The position numbers and the translations under genes are program-made. The notes below the pieces were generated by a model. That model was not told the origin of the DNA, did not search any database, and saw only the letters and a list, made by a program, of their open reading frames with translations. A stretch of 64,000 bases of DNA. Origin: Macrothele yani. Its lineage: Eukaryota > Arthropoda > Arachnida > Araneae > Macrothelidae. Location of the stretch: the NCBI GenBank assembly GCA_039090855.1, contig CM077012.1, positions 141,642,541 through 141,706,540 of the forward strand, in the 5' to 3' direction. Below are positions 1-10,147 of this stretch, piece after piece (position 1 is the first letter of the stretch; each line of letters opens with the position of its first letter).

Positions 1-1051
1 ACTAATTTATTAATGAGGAACTTGTAAGATCTCATAATGATAAGTATCAAACAGTTTGGAAAGATATTTTCGAACAGAGAAATTTTGGAGAAAGTTGTAT
101 TTTTAAACATATGGACATATTCTTATTTATTTCGTTTCTAAATTCTATCACTCCGAATTTATTTTGCGAAGGTATAACTTTAACGTGTGATTTTCGAAAA
201 TATTTGAAACTGTTCTGCTTTATCTCATCACAGACTGAATGTTTTGAGCTAAATAAATCTGAAAAGGTAAAATCAACAGAAAGACACTGGGCGTTTTTCG
301 ATTCACGAAACCTCTGAGCTGCTTTTCTGAAAATCACTGCTTTTGGCTTAAGGCCAAGAAAACGAGAATCGATGTAGTAGATCGTTACCGAAGGAACAAA
401 TCCAGTAACAGTTGTTTCTGCGTTTAGCAAAATTATTCCAGAATCATAAGAAGTTACTAGCGTAGAAAATCTTTACACAAAAAAAAAAAAAAAAATATTG
501 CTCTTGTTTTATGACTGTGGCATTTTTTTCTTTAACGTTTCTTCCTCAGAACAGCTACAACCCTAAATTCACTTGTTCCTTCATTTTCAGCGACAAAGCA
601 CTTTTACTAGTGGATGTTAATATGTAATCATCTTTTATATCTTAAACATAACTTTTATGTTACATTACATTTATTGTGCAATGTTGCAGTCCCGAAATGT
701 TTTGGTAAGGATTAGAAAATAGCACATCATTGAAAATCAGCAGGGTTTTTTTTCCAGTTTATACAATCCATGCTGTTTAAAATGGAATTATTATGCGTAA
801 TATAAAACAAATAATATGCTGAATCGTTAATACAGCAATGAGACATCTATGAGTCTCCTGTATTTTGTAAATACATGGAATTCAAAGATGTCTGATTGCT
901 GTATTAAATGATTTTGACATATCTCCACGTATTGTGAGAAGAATATTTCTTCCACAGAATTTAAATAATATGTAGTTTGTGTCATTTTCAATCAAAAAAC
1001 AGTAGTTTACCGCAAATGAGGAATTGATGTTCCATACGTTAGCCTAAACTA
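1..1051. other. AT-rich intronic sequence
   Basis: I see no gene or recognisable repeat here. There is an A-rich run near 480-495, and the short open frames have no recognisable motif. It lies upstream of the ERG exon and is most likely part of the preceding intron. Confidence 0.5.
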
Positions 1052-2233
1052 CACTATCTACCAACAATTGGACACCCCTGCAATCGAGGATATCTGCTGT
1101 CCTCATACACGTCACGGCCGCCGCTGTTAAATATCGTGTGGGAAACAAAAACGCAACCAGTCGCATGCAAGATGCCACGCAATTCGGAGCTCTCTGATTT
1201 CGAGAAAGGTGTAATCGTCGGGTATCACAGAAATGGCCGATCCATACGTGACATATCCAGCGAGTTGAAGTACCCAAAATCGACAGTGGCCTACGTGATT
1301 GGCAACTGGAAGATGAGAGGTCACTGTCGGAATGTGCCCCGACCCGGGAAACCCACAAAACTGGGAGTTAGAGACCGACGGGTGCTGGCCAGAGAAATTC
1401 GGATGAACCGCACCAAATCGATGGGCCACATCCGCGAGGAGTTTCAATAGGCATCCGGGAGTGTTCTTTCGATGAATACCATGCGTAAAGAAGCCCATCT
1501 GCTCGGTTATCATGGACGTGCTGCCGCCCACAAGCCTTTGATCACCAAGTCCAATAGCGCTGCTCGGCTAACGTGGTGCAAAGAACGTCGACAGTGGACC
1601 GTTGAACAGTGGAAACAAGTTCTCTGGAGCGACGAATCAATGTTTACCCTCTACCGTTTGGATGGCAGGGTCTGAGTTTGGCGTCTGCTTGGAGAACGCC
1701 TCCTGCCGGCGGTGGAATTAGGCTATGGGGGTGTTTCTCCTGGTATGGCATGGGACCCTTGGTCGCAGTTCCTGGTAGACTCATCGCCGAGACCTACTGC
1801 ACCATTTTGGATGATCATGCGCTTCCTACGTTATGGCATTTTACGGGGTCATGCTACTTTCAGGATGACAATGCCACCTATCATGTTGCGAGGTCCACCA
1901 TGGCTTGGTATGGTGACAATGGGGTTAATCGAATGGACTGGCTTGCGCAGAGCCCGGACCTTAACCCTAACGAGCACCTCTGGGACGAGTTGGAGCATCG
2001 ACGTAAGGGGTGCCCCCCCCCCCTGTCCGAAATCGGTGAAGGAACTGACCTGTCTTCTCCAAGCCGAGTGGAAGAAAATTCCGCTAGCCATTGTACAACG
2101 CCTGGTTGAGAGTGTGCCCTGGAGGGTCGCAGCTGTAATCCCCGCTCTTGGAGGCTCCTTCAACTACTGAAGGTGAATAAACTTCGTTTTCCTTTGCTAT
2201 CACAGGTGTCCAATTACTTGTTGGTAGATAGTG
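1052..2233 (+). mobile_element. Tc1-like DNA transposon, family 1 copy A
   Basis: The ends are inverted repeats, CACTATCTACCAACAA at the left and its complement TTGTTGGTAGATAGTG at the right, each flanked by TA (1050-1051 and 2234-2235), the standard Tc1/mariner target. It is shorter than copies B, C and D (1182 against about 1217 bp). It has lost part of the left terminal repeat and about 35 bp inside the transposase. It contains one transposase pseudogene on the plus strand. Confidence 0.92.
1172..2170 (+). pseudogene. Tc1-like transposase, copy A (broken)
   Basis: The frame starts MPRNSELSDFEKGVIVGY, an N-terminal helix-turn-helix that binds the terminal repeats in this family. It continues through the second HTH (RPGKPTKLGVRDRR) to the first catalytic aspartate in WSDES. 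Later parts in other frames show FQDDNATYHVARST (second D) and SPDLNPNEHLWDEL (third acidic residue E, with I replaced by N). It is broken by a TAG after EEFQ near 1448, by a TGA after GRV near 1673, and by a deletion after ERLLPA that removes the [12 protein letters not shown] segment seen in the other copies. A run of nine C near 2013-2021 adds a frameshift. It cannot make an active enzyme. Confidence 0.9.
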
Positions 2234-2431
2234 TACAATGGATAGACGAAAACAAAAAGCAATCAGTTTAAGAAATTCATTTTCCCAATCTTAGAACCCA
2301 TGTACAGTTCACAAAAGCAATCAGTTTAAGTGATTCGGTGGCCTGAAAACAGAAGTAATGTGAACTGAAGAAGTGGAATGTGAAATGGTAAATGTTCCTA
2401 CGGAATATAAATTGATAAAAGAGTCTGGTTG

Positions 2432-3086
2432 GTTCTTTGGAGTTTATTGGCGCAAGAGCCTCAATGGGCCAAAGAGAACCACGCCCCATGGTTTAAACAA
2501 GAAACAAAGGCAACATCAAAACTGTAACAAAAAAGAAGTTACAAAAATCAAACGTTGCAAAAAACGGCGTAAACGGCCAACAACCCCACAACGGACTACA
2601 CAAAACAAAAATCGCCGACAGCGAAGAAATGAAAACACGGAAGGCGCATCACAATGATCTTTTTAAAAGCGACTGAAGGTTTCTCAGTTGTCTGGTAGAA
2701 TGGGTAAAAGCAGAAAACGAACCCGTTCGCGAACAAAGCGAAGACACAAACATAAAACATACACAACAGTCGGAGGTACATCACATGTCCCCTACATAGG
2801 GGCAGTGTCGCCACACAACAAATAGCGGTAAGTGAAAGTACAACTTCCTCCCTACGGTTCCGGCGAAATAATGAAGTCCAGACGGCCAGAACTGGCTTGA
2901 TACGATGCAGTTTATTTTCCACCTCTTGGTCCCAGAAACCCTACCACATTCGCTTGAAACGTTCACGAACAAGGAAACGCAAATCCCGGTGAAACAGTGG
3001 CATCACCACTGAAGAATCAGACCTCGCAGCAGCATCGGCTGCTTCACTCCCCTGGATCCCAAAATGGCTGAGAATCCAGCAAATTT
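2432..3086 (-). mobile_element. Jockey-type LINE, 5'-truncated 3' end (copy 1)
   Basis: On the minus strand the segment encodes the end of a LINE ORF2. It has an RNase H-like tail motif (SHFGIQGSEAADAAA, a decayed form of SHVGIPGNEAADAAAK). This is followed by NKLHRIKPVLAVW and RRNRREEVVL, typical of Jockey-type arthropod LINEs. A 3' untranslated region ends with the complement of TTTATTGGCGCAAGAGCCTC. Stops and frameshifts interrupt it. The reverse transcriptase and endonuclease are absent, as expected for incomplete reverse transcription. Confidence 0.75.
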
Positions 3087-3272
3087 AATACAAGTTTTAT
3101 TTTAATGTAATACCTGTAACACGTTATCAGTTTCAGGCTGGATTATTCTTTAGTCCCATATTGTGAAGATCACAGCAATCTTTAAAGCACAAACAATGTT
3201 GATCAGAAGTGTGTGACGTGCCTGCCCAGCAGGACGCACACGACATAAAGGCAGATAGGAGCGATAACGAAC

Positions 3273-3345
3273 GTCCGCGTAGCTCAATTGGTAGAGCGAC
3301 TTATTCCGGAATGAGGGGACCCGGGTTCGAGCCTCGGCGTGGACA
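3273..3345 (+). tRNA. tRNA-like sequence 1 (Arg-CCG-like, degenerate)
   Basis: The 73 nt fold as a tRNA: acceptor GTCCGCG pairs with CGTGGAC, the D-arm is GCTC/GAGC with a GG in the loop, and the T-arm CCGGG/CTCGG has loop TTCGAGC. A and B promoter boxes are recognisable. The anticodon stem only pairs when shifted by one base, leaving a six-base loop TCCGGA. The counted anticodon position reads CCG. I think it is a tRNA-derived repeat rather than a working gene. Confidence 0.5.
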
Positions 3346-3693
3346 AAAATGACGGAGAAATTCACTTCATTATAATGGCGCCCGAACTTTCCGGATGACC
3401 CGGCCGTTCAAGATCTCGCAATGGTGTGATGTTCTTTCCCCACCGCGAGATAGGAAAAATCAGAGAATCCCTTCTCCAGCGCTTCGAAAAATATATGTGT
3501 GTGACGTTGCATTCCACACACCAGATTGACTGGGAGTTCTCAAGTACGTTCTACAGCGGATGGCTGCTTGCGACGATTCATTGTCACGGCTGACCCGTGG
3601 GCCATTCCCCCGGCCCTCTTTCGGGGGGGAGATGTGACGTGCCTGCCCGGCAGGACGCACACGACATAAAGGCAGATAGCAGCGATAACGAAC

Positions 3694-3766
3694 GTCCGCG
3701 TAGCTCAACTGGTAGAGCGACTTATTCCGGAATGAAGGGACCCGGGTTCGAGCCCCGGCGTTGACA
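3694..3766 (+). tRNA. tRNA-like sequence 2 (Arg-CCG-like, degenerate)
   Basis: Second copy of the tRNA-like core. The T-stem is now perfect (CCGGG/CCCGG), but the acceptor has one mismatch (C opposite T) and the anticodon stem loses its outer pair. It differs from copy 1 at only a few sites. Confidence 0.5.
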
Positions 3767-4113
3767 AAAATGACGGAGAAATTCACTTCATTATAATGGC
3801 GCCCGAACTTTCCGGATGACCCGGCCGTTCAAGATCTCGCAATGGTGTGATGTTCTTTCCCCACCGCGAGATAGGAAAAATCAGAGAATCCCTTCTCCAG
3901 CGCTTCGAAAAATATATGTGTGTGACGTTGCATTCCACACACCAGATTGACTGGGAGTTCTCAAGTACGTTCTACAGCGGATGGCTGCTTGCGACGATTC
4001 ATTGTCACGGCTGACCCGTGGGCCATTCCCCCGGCCCTCTTTCGGGGGGAGATGTGACGTGCCTGCCCGGCAAGACGCACACGACATAAAGGCAGATAGC
4101 AGCGATAACGAAC

Positions 4114-4186
4114 GTCCGCGTAGCTCAACTGGTAGAGCGACTTATTCCGGAATGAAGGGACCCGGGTTCGAGCCCCGGCGTTGACA
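4114..4186 (+). tRNA. tRNA-like sequence 3 (Arg-CCG-like, degenerate)
   Basis: Third copy, identical in the tRNA part to copy 2, in the last and truncated unit of the array. Homology to the other units stops within about 15 bp after it. Confidence 0.5.
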
Positions 4187-4199
4187 GAAATGACGGAGA

Positions 4200-4567
4200 T
4201 ATTTACTTCGTTATAAGTGCTATATAGCAACGATTACGTCGAAGATTTCAAATTTTCACTTACTAATTTCTTAAGTAGTGAAGGTGAAATTAAATGACAA
4301 ACCTGGTATGTCTATATGCCAAGTTTCAAATGTTACTATATGCATGTAAATGTAAGATTTAGGTGCGAGTAAATGTAAGAATGTAAGATTGCCCATGAAA
4401 CGTTTCTGTACATTCTATTGCGAACTTCAGTAGACGAGAATAGAGAAATAGAAAGGTGTATGGCTTACGCCTCCTATAAAAGTGACTGATGTGTCTTTAA
4501 CAGTAACGTGGTTAGGTTAGATCGAGATATATTTATGTTAGTGTGCGCTTTGTTTTCAAAGTGTTCT
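4200..4567. other. Intronic sequence just upstream of the ERG exon
   Basis: AT-rich sequence between the tRNA-like array and the 3' splice site. It contains the short direct repeat AATGTAAGA near 4350-4385. I see no gene. Confidence 0.4.
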
Positions 4568-4591
4568 TTTGTTTTTCTTTTTTACCTGCAG
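4568..4591 (+). promoter_or_regulatory. 3' splice site of the ERG exon
   Basis: An almost pure pyrimidine run followed by ACCTGCAG ends at 4591, directly before the conserved V of VLSLGADV. Known ERG orthologues continue from a Q at this point, which fits a phase-0 junction. Confidence 0.9.
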
Positions 4592-5014
4592 GTTCTTTCC
4601 CTGGGTGCGGATGTCCTTCCAGAGTACAAGCTCCAGAAACCCACTGTTCACAAGTGGACCATCCTCCATTATTCCCCCTTCAAGGCCGTCTGGGATTGGA
4701 TCATCCTCTTGCTCGTCATGTATACGGCCATCTTCACGCCTTACGTGGCCGCTTTCCTGCTCAACGAGGAAAAAGAGGACAAGCGCAACAAGAAGTACGG
4801 CGACGATCCCATCGTCGTCATCGACCTCCTCGTCGACGTCATGTTCATCATCGACATCCTCATCAATTTCCGTACCACGTACGTCAACTCCAACGACGAA
4901 GTGGTCAGCCATCCCGGCAAAATCGCCGTCCACTACCTCCGGGGTTGGTTTATCATTGACGTCGTTGCAGCCATACCGTTTGATCTGCTCTTCTTAGGAT
5001 CCGAAACTGATGAG
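4592..5014 (+). CDS. KCNH: ERG-type voltage-gated K+ channel, internal exon (S1-S3)
   Basis: This exon encodes 141 residues of a plasma-membrane voltage-gated potassium channel alpha subunit of the ERG (KCNH2/6/7, Drosophila seizure) subfamily, which carries repolarising K+ current as a tetramer. It opens with the ERG hallmark [15 protein letters not shown], then [15 protein letters not shown] leading into S1 (about residues 34-53), an acidic/basic S1-S2 loop, S2 with [19 protein letters not shown], the conserved NFRTTYVN and [13 protein letters not shown] stretch, and S3 with [16 protein letters not shown]. Boundaries come from a strong pyrimidine tract and AG ending at 4591 and a GT at 5015. 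Both ends are phase 0. Reading into the 3' intron meets a stop after four codons. The S4 sensor, pore and cyclic-nucleotide-binding-like domain are missing and must lie on exons outside the window. The exon is GC-rich with a bias to C/G third positions, unlike the AT-rich surroundings. Confidence 0.95.
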
Positions 5015-5023
5015 GTAATATTC
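5015..5023 (+). promoter_or_regulatory. 5' splice site of the ERG exon
   Basis: The exon ends GATGAG and is followed by GTAATATTC. The donor follows the ETDE residues that end the S3-linker region in ERG proteins. Read-through gives VIFS and then a stop. Confidence 0.88.
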
Positions 5024-6270
5024 AGTTAGTGTTCAAATTATTTACTATATATTAAAAGAAACACATGACCATGATGATTTCCAAATAAGTACGATTAAGA
5101 ACAAATTTGTCTTATGGGACTGACACAGAAATTATTCTGAACCCTAAGCCATTAACATGTAAAATTTGAGACAGACCAAAATTAGATGTTGCGTCTTAGA
5201 TTATGTTTTCCGGTAGGATTACAGATGCAATTCTATTTTGTTGCACTGAGTTTTTCCACCTTAAGAATAAACATTTCTTAACACTTTTATTATGTGCACA
5301 AATTCGTATTACTTCACATCATTATTGTTTCCATTACGTTTGGAAACAATGATGCCAGTATTTCAATTAGAATTTGCTTCTATGTTTACAAGTACGTTTT
5401 TAGAAATTTGCGCCGCTAGAATAGAATTTTACTCAATACGAAACGATGTTATCAAGTTCCCAATTGCGAAACATTAGCCACCAACTTGTAACTAATTTGT
5501 TTCCTGCAAGTTTCAGACAAACTTTTCAACGCATGTTCATTTCCAATAACTCTACAAAAATGTCAGTTAAATCCCTAAAGACAATGAGTTCTCTAATTTA
5601 CAACTAAACTTCTAATCAACAGCCTACTCAGAAAGTTAGAAAGTAGTTCTCCAAATTGAATCTCAAAATTACTGATCTGCTACTGAAATTAATTACAAGG
5701 CCCTTCCGATTTTTCTTTTCTACTACGTTCAATACCAACGGCTAAGGAACAAACGTGTAAAAATACTTCATAAAAAGCAATTTGTCCGTCTTACAATTCC
5801 ACAATAAGTAAGTTAGAGTTCACTGCATCGAGACGTCCAAATTATTTATCTCCCTCAACAAGCGTATTTCAATAATCGTGAGTAGAATCTTATCATTCTA
5901 TTTTGCATGAAAAACAAAGTCAAGCTTAGAAACATCTTTATCTTTTTTCCTGCATTCGAACATTAAAACCAAGATAGCTTTACTTGTCCTTCTTAAATTT
6001 ACACATAAACTTCTTTCTTTTGTAGATTAAATCTTTAATGATCATGTAATAACACGTTGTTGTTTCTTACACTTTTCCGAGTTTTTCCTGATATAATTGT
6101 AACGGATTATTTTCAGTTTTTGTTATTTTATTCAAGTGATTAGTTTTTTTTTCATTTTACATTTATTTCAATAAATAACGGGAATCAACGTTCATTCAAA
6201 GTTAAAAGCACAGATTGTATTGGAAATAAGTATCTGTGCCTCCCAATAAATGCATGCATATATATATATG
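5024..6270. other. Intronic AT-rich sequence after the ERG exon
   Basis: I see no coding sequence or recognisable element. There are long AT-rich stretches and a short (TA)n run at about 6258-6268 next to the foldback hairpin. Confidence 0.45.
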
Positions 6271-6384
6271 ATACCCGTTTATTTTAGATTACCCCATGCA
6301 ATGTTAAGCAGCAAAAATACATTCGTTAAACAAATGTATTTTTGCTGCTTAGCATCGCATGGGGTAATCTAAAATAAACGGATA
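6271..6384. repeat. Foldback hairpin (two ~54-bp inverted arms)
   Basis: The left arm reads ATACCCGTTTATTTTAGATT and on to AAAAATACATTCG. The right arm is its near-perfect reverse complement ending TAAAATAAACGGATAT. Only about 6 bp separate the arms and I count about four mismatches. It sits beside a (TA)n run. It may be a foldback mini-transposon or a palindrome formed by template switching. It carries no gene. Confidence 0.85.
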
Positions 6385-6700
6385 TTCTTGTGTGCTATTC
6401 GCAAAAAACTACAAAACTGGTAGTTGTATGTTTTTCAATTGTCACCCTAGTCAGATAACTAACGGTTCAGTGCTTTCTGATTAAACACAGAGTTTACAAC
6501 AGACCAGTTTCTCTAACGCTTCATTTCGCGAGTCTGTACCCGTACTTGAAAAAAAATTTAGATATGCTGCCTCTACGCTTCATTACACGATAAATCAGTT
6601 CCTGAAAAACATCATGGGAAAGATTATCCCCCTCATGTGTTAACTAAATTAAACTTCTATAGAACAGCAATGAAAACTAGATAATTTTGAAAAATCTATG

Positions 6701-6928
6701 GCCTCTCGCGGTGGCCAAGTGGTCTTAGGCAATGGCTTCAGACCATTCGTCCGAAATTAGCTCAGTCTCGAGTTCCTGATAAGGCATGGGTGGACTGCTT
6801 GTCCTATGGCACTAGCTCTCTCTCTCTCTCTCTCTTCAGTTACTGAAATGACCCTAAATTAGCGGCGAGCGATTGCCTATATCCCTACAAGTTGCTTATA
6901 GCGGTCGTTAAAACCGTAAACAAAAAAA
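6701..6928 (+). mobile_element. tRNA-derived SINE (copy 1)
   Basis: It starts with a decayed A box (GCGGTGGCCAAGTGGTC), passes a weak B-box region, the shared GGCATGGGTGG segment, a (CT)n run and CCCTAAATTAG. It ends GGTCGTTAAAACC with an A-rich tail. This layout recurs about twelve times in the window. The head is that of a pol III tRNA gene, and SINEs of this type depend on LINE machinery to move. Confidence 0.75.
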
Positions 6929-7405
6929 CCTCATTGTATTAGATACCTTAGAACTCTCGTATTCTCAAATATTGGATAAATTCTTTCGAAATGAAGTATA
7001 TGAGCAAGATCTTGGAAAAGTATGAACTCTTACAATTCAGCGAACAGTACGAGTTTACTAGATGCGCGAAAGAGCGAAAGTTTACTCACTGCCTATGCGT
7101 AATATTTACCCCATTTATGGCAGGGCATGTGTATAAGCTCAAAACCATGATCATCGTTCCAGCTTCATTATTATCAGCTACTGTGTGGTCGATTTGAACT
7201 CTCATGTAACTATCACGTTCAGATATTTGGGTGTCTAGTATTTGAAGATGCTGAACAAAATAGCATGGTAATTTCTTATTAAGTTGTTGAGGATGAAATC
7301 TCACAATACTAGTGGAAACTTCAGACACCCAAAATGAGGTTCAAAATAAATTTTACTAATCAAATTACTCACAGCCAGCAGCAACACATTTTGACCAACG
7401 AGATA

Positions 7406-8623
7406 CACTATCTACCAACAAGTAATTGGACACCCCTGCAATCGACGATATCTGCGGTCCTGATACACGTGACGGCCGCCGCCGTTAAATATCGTGTGGG
7501 AAACAACAACGCAACCAGTCGCATACAAGATGCCACGCAGTTCGGAGCTCTCTGATTTCTAGAAAGGTGTAATCGTCGGGTATCACAGAAATGGCCGATC
7601 CATACGTGACATATCCAGCGAGATGAAGTACCCAAATTCGACAGTGGCCTACGTGATTGGTAAGTGGAAGATGAAAGGTCACTGTCGGAATGTGCCCCGA
7701 CCCGGGAGACCCACAAAACTGGAAGTTAGAGACCGACGGGTGCTGGCCAGAGAAATTCGGAAGAACCGCACCAAATCGATGGGCCACATCCGCGAGGAGT
7801 TTCAACAGGCATCCGGGAGTGTTCTTTCAAAGAATACCATCCGTAAGGAAGCCCATCTCTTCGGTTATCATGGACGTGCTGCCGCCCACAAGCCTTTGAT
7901 CACCAAGTCCAATAGCGCTGCTCGGCTAACGTGGTGCAAAGAACGTCGACAGTGGACCGTTGAACAGTAGAAACAGGTTCTCTGGAGCGACGAATCAAGG
8001 TTCACCCTCTACCGTTCGGATGGCAGGGTCTGAGTTTTGCGTCTGCTTGGAGAACGCCTCCTGCCGGAATGTATTGTGCCAACTGTGAAGTTCGGCGGCG
8101 GTGAAATTATGCTATGGGGGTGTTTCTCCTGGTATGGCACGGGACCCTTGGTCGCAATTCCTGGTAGACTCAACGCCGAGACCTACTGCACCATTTTGGA
8201 TGACCATGCGCTTCCTACGTTGTGGCATTTTACGGGGTGGACCCATGTTACTTTCAGGATCACAATGCCACCTGTCATGTTGCGAGGTCCACCATGGCTT
8301 GGTATGTTGACAATGGGGTTAATCGAATGGACTGGCCTGTGCAGAACCCGGACCTTAACCTTTACGAGCACTTCTGGAAAGAGTTGGAGCGTCGACTTAA
8401 GGGGTGCCCCCACCGTCCGAAATCGGTGAAGGAACTGACCTGTCTTTTCCAAGCTGAGTGGAAGAAAATACCTCTAGCCGTCGTACAACGCCTGGTTGAG
8501 AGTATGCCCCGGAGGGTCGCAGCTACAATCGCCGCTCGTGGAGGCTCCACCAACTGTTGAAGGTGAATAAACTTCGTTTTCCTTTGCTATCACGGGTGTC
8601 CAATTACTTGTTGGTAGATAGTG
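7406..8623 (+). mobile_element. Tc1-like DNA transposon, family 1 copy B
   Basis: Full-length 1218-bp copy with both inverted terminal repeats (CACTATCTACCAACAAGTAA and its complement), flanked by TA at 7404-7405 and 8624-8625. It carries one transposase pseudogene on the plus strand. Confidence 0.93.
7530..8560 (+). pseudogene. Tc1-like transposase, copy B (broken)
   Basis: Starts MPRSSELSDF and then hits a TAG where copy A has E of DFEKG. It continues with the paired-type HTH (SIRDISSEMKYPNSTVAY), the first catalytic D in [26 protein letters not shown], the second D region (decayed to [15 protein letters not shown] changed to H) and [11 protein letters not shown] where SPDLNPIEHLW is usual. 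Other stops are a TAG in VEQ-KQVLW and a TGA after GRV. A frameshift lies near 8250. The loss of the second catalytic aspartate alone would inactivate it. Confidence 0.88.
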
Positions 8624-8639
8624 TACAAGCTTATGTATG

Positions 8640-9290
8640 CCGTCGGAAAAAAATGTCGAGCTTCAGGATGCGATAAACTCATGGAATGCTGCTTCAACTG
8701 ATGCTTGACTGGGAAACAATTTATCCTGTAGAAAAGTGCCCTGGGACTCAATGAAGTGATAGTCCGTATGGGACAGATCAAGTGAATAAGGCAGATGAGG
8801 TACAGTTTGGCACCTCAACTGGTGCAGCATCTGTATTATCTGACGTGCAAAGTGGGATCTCGCGCTATCAAAAAGAAGTATGGGCAATAGCGAATGCCTA
8901 ATGCCGGATGTTTGGCGGACAGTTTTCCATTCATAATATCAAGTTCTTGACAATACTGAATGGTTTTACCCTGTTGCAAGAAGAAGTGGATCACACCAGC
9001 TGCGGATCATCAAACACTGACCATCGTCTTTCTGGGATGGAGTATCGGCTTCGGGGCGTCACCGCGGTCGAGTCGTTGCGCCGAACTTCTGCGACTGTCA
9101 TATAGCAATCATGTCCGATCACGCGTGACAAGGCGCCTCAAAATGTAGTTTGCTTTGGTTGCGGATCAGCAGAAAAGAGCAGACATCAAATCGTCGTGTT
9201 TTGTGCTGTTCCGTCAACTGATGTGGTACCCATTTATGCTCGTCTCTGTAGCACATTTCCCTAGGAACTGATGACCCTGAAGAAATGAGC
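8640..9290 (-). pseudogene. mariner transposase remnant
   Basis: Read on the minus strand, several frames give mariner transposase pieces in the right order. These are PHQLTEQHKTRRFDVC (usual WVPHELTEQ), a decayed middle with GQCLMIRSWCDPLLLATG, and a C-terminal piece LLFDSARSHFARQIIQMLHQ with YSLDLSHTDYHFIES. The last two match the DNARPH and YSPDLAPSDYHLF signatures around the second and third catalytic aspartates of the D,D34D enzymes. At least four stops or frameshifts break it. I see no terminal repeats. Confidence 0.7.
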
Positions 9291-9600
9291 AGGGCTTTAT
9301 ATGCAGCAACCTTGACGCTTTAAATTTATATATCACAAGTCACATCGCGCGATTTGTTAATTCCTAAATTGCCTGCCAGTTGCATGAATCTGCAAAATCC
9401 GACATTTCATCCACAACAACGAGATCTTTATGCAATTCTTAGCTGCCCTCTGATCGGTTTTGGGGGTGGGGGAAGCAATGAATTATCTTGTTGAAAACAC
9501 GACATAACAAGGGAATCCTGTTCAGAAGAACCTATCTGCTTCTTCGGAATGGAACATTTTCAGCGTAAAAATATTGAAACGACCTAAAGTTTCGAATATA

Positions 9601-10147
9601 CACTCTTTGACAAAAAAAAAAAAACAAAAAAAAAAAAACAAGCACCCTGAGTAAATTGTTTGGTCCTGATGAAATTCCGCATACAAGTACCTCTGAGACG
9701 AATATGCATATCCAAAATAACAACCAATGGCTGAATAATTGTCCGCCAGAGCGCATGGGAACAGCGCATCGAGGAGGGTATATCAAGAGCAAAGCTCGCA
9801 CGCAGGGACAATTGTGACAACAGACTGCGGTTTGCATTAACCTCCACGGACAGTGAGAATGCCTCGACGTCGGATCCGTGCACAATATGAGCAGTTGAGC
9901 GAGTTTGAGAGAGGACGTATACTTGGGCTCAGAGAGGCCGGTTGGTCAAGTCGCAGTATCGCCAGGCATTAGGATTGGAGCGACGCAAAAATCAGACGAT
10001 GTTGGCGCCAATGGGTCGATGTAGGCACAACCCAGTGGCACGCGAGTAGTGGACGGCCGATGGCAACGACAGAACGCGAGGATCGAGCGATTGTGCGAGC
10101 CGCACGAGCAGAACCGAATTCGTCGCTGTCAACCATCCGTGGCCATG
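9601..10147 (+). mobile_element. Tc1-like element, 3'-truncated
   Basis: The left end CACTCTTTGAC follows a TA (9599-9600) and two long A runs, and homology to a Tc1-like transposase ends near 10147. The right half and right terminal repeat are missing. Confidence 0.6.
9859..10147 (+). pseudogene. Tc1-like transposase N-terminal fragment
   Basis: The frame reads MPRRRIRAQYEQLSEFERGR and ILGLREAGWSSRSIARH, then a TAG in place of a codon. It goes on with CWRQWVDVGTTQWHASSGRP, REDRAIVRAARAEPN and STIRGHV. This is the paired helix-turn-helix DNA-binding half. The catalytic domain is gone. It resembles the transposase at 39868 in the EFERGR motif and SGRP linker, so the two are probably related subfamilies. 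Confidence 0.75.

Larger units (their letters stand above)
3211..4199 (+). repeat. Tandem array of a ~420-bp unit with a tRNA-like core
   Basis: Two full units (about 3211-3631 and 3632-4051) and a third partial unit (4052-4199) follow head to tail with a period of 420-421 bp. Each starts near GTGACGTGCCTGCCC, carries a 73-nt tRNA-like sequence about 63 bp in, then a unique spacer ending in a G-rich run (TTTCGGGGGG). Units 1 and 2 are almost identical, so the expansion is young compared with the surrounding transposon debris. The spacer matches no other repeat in the window and holds no open frame of note. Confidence 0.88.

Noticed and set aside
2256..2331. Repeated AAAGCAATCAGTTTAAG after Tc1 copy A
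   Set aside because: A short local duplication of about 17 bp with no further structure.
3273..4186. Three functional arginine tRNA genes
   Set aside because: The anticodon stems do not pair in the standard register, and the copies are part of a tandem repeat. I list them as tRNA-like only.
4543..4997. Long overlapping open frames in other phases and strands across the ERG exon
   Set aside because: They are shadows caused by the GC-rich exon; only the frame with the channel motifs is conserved.
5004..5014. CTGATGAG as a hammerhead ribozyme core
   Set aside because: It is part of the conserved channel codons and no stem II or GAAA core follows.
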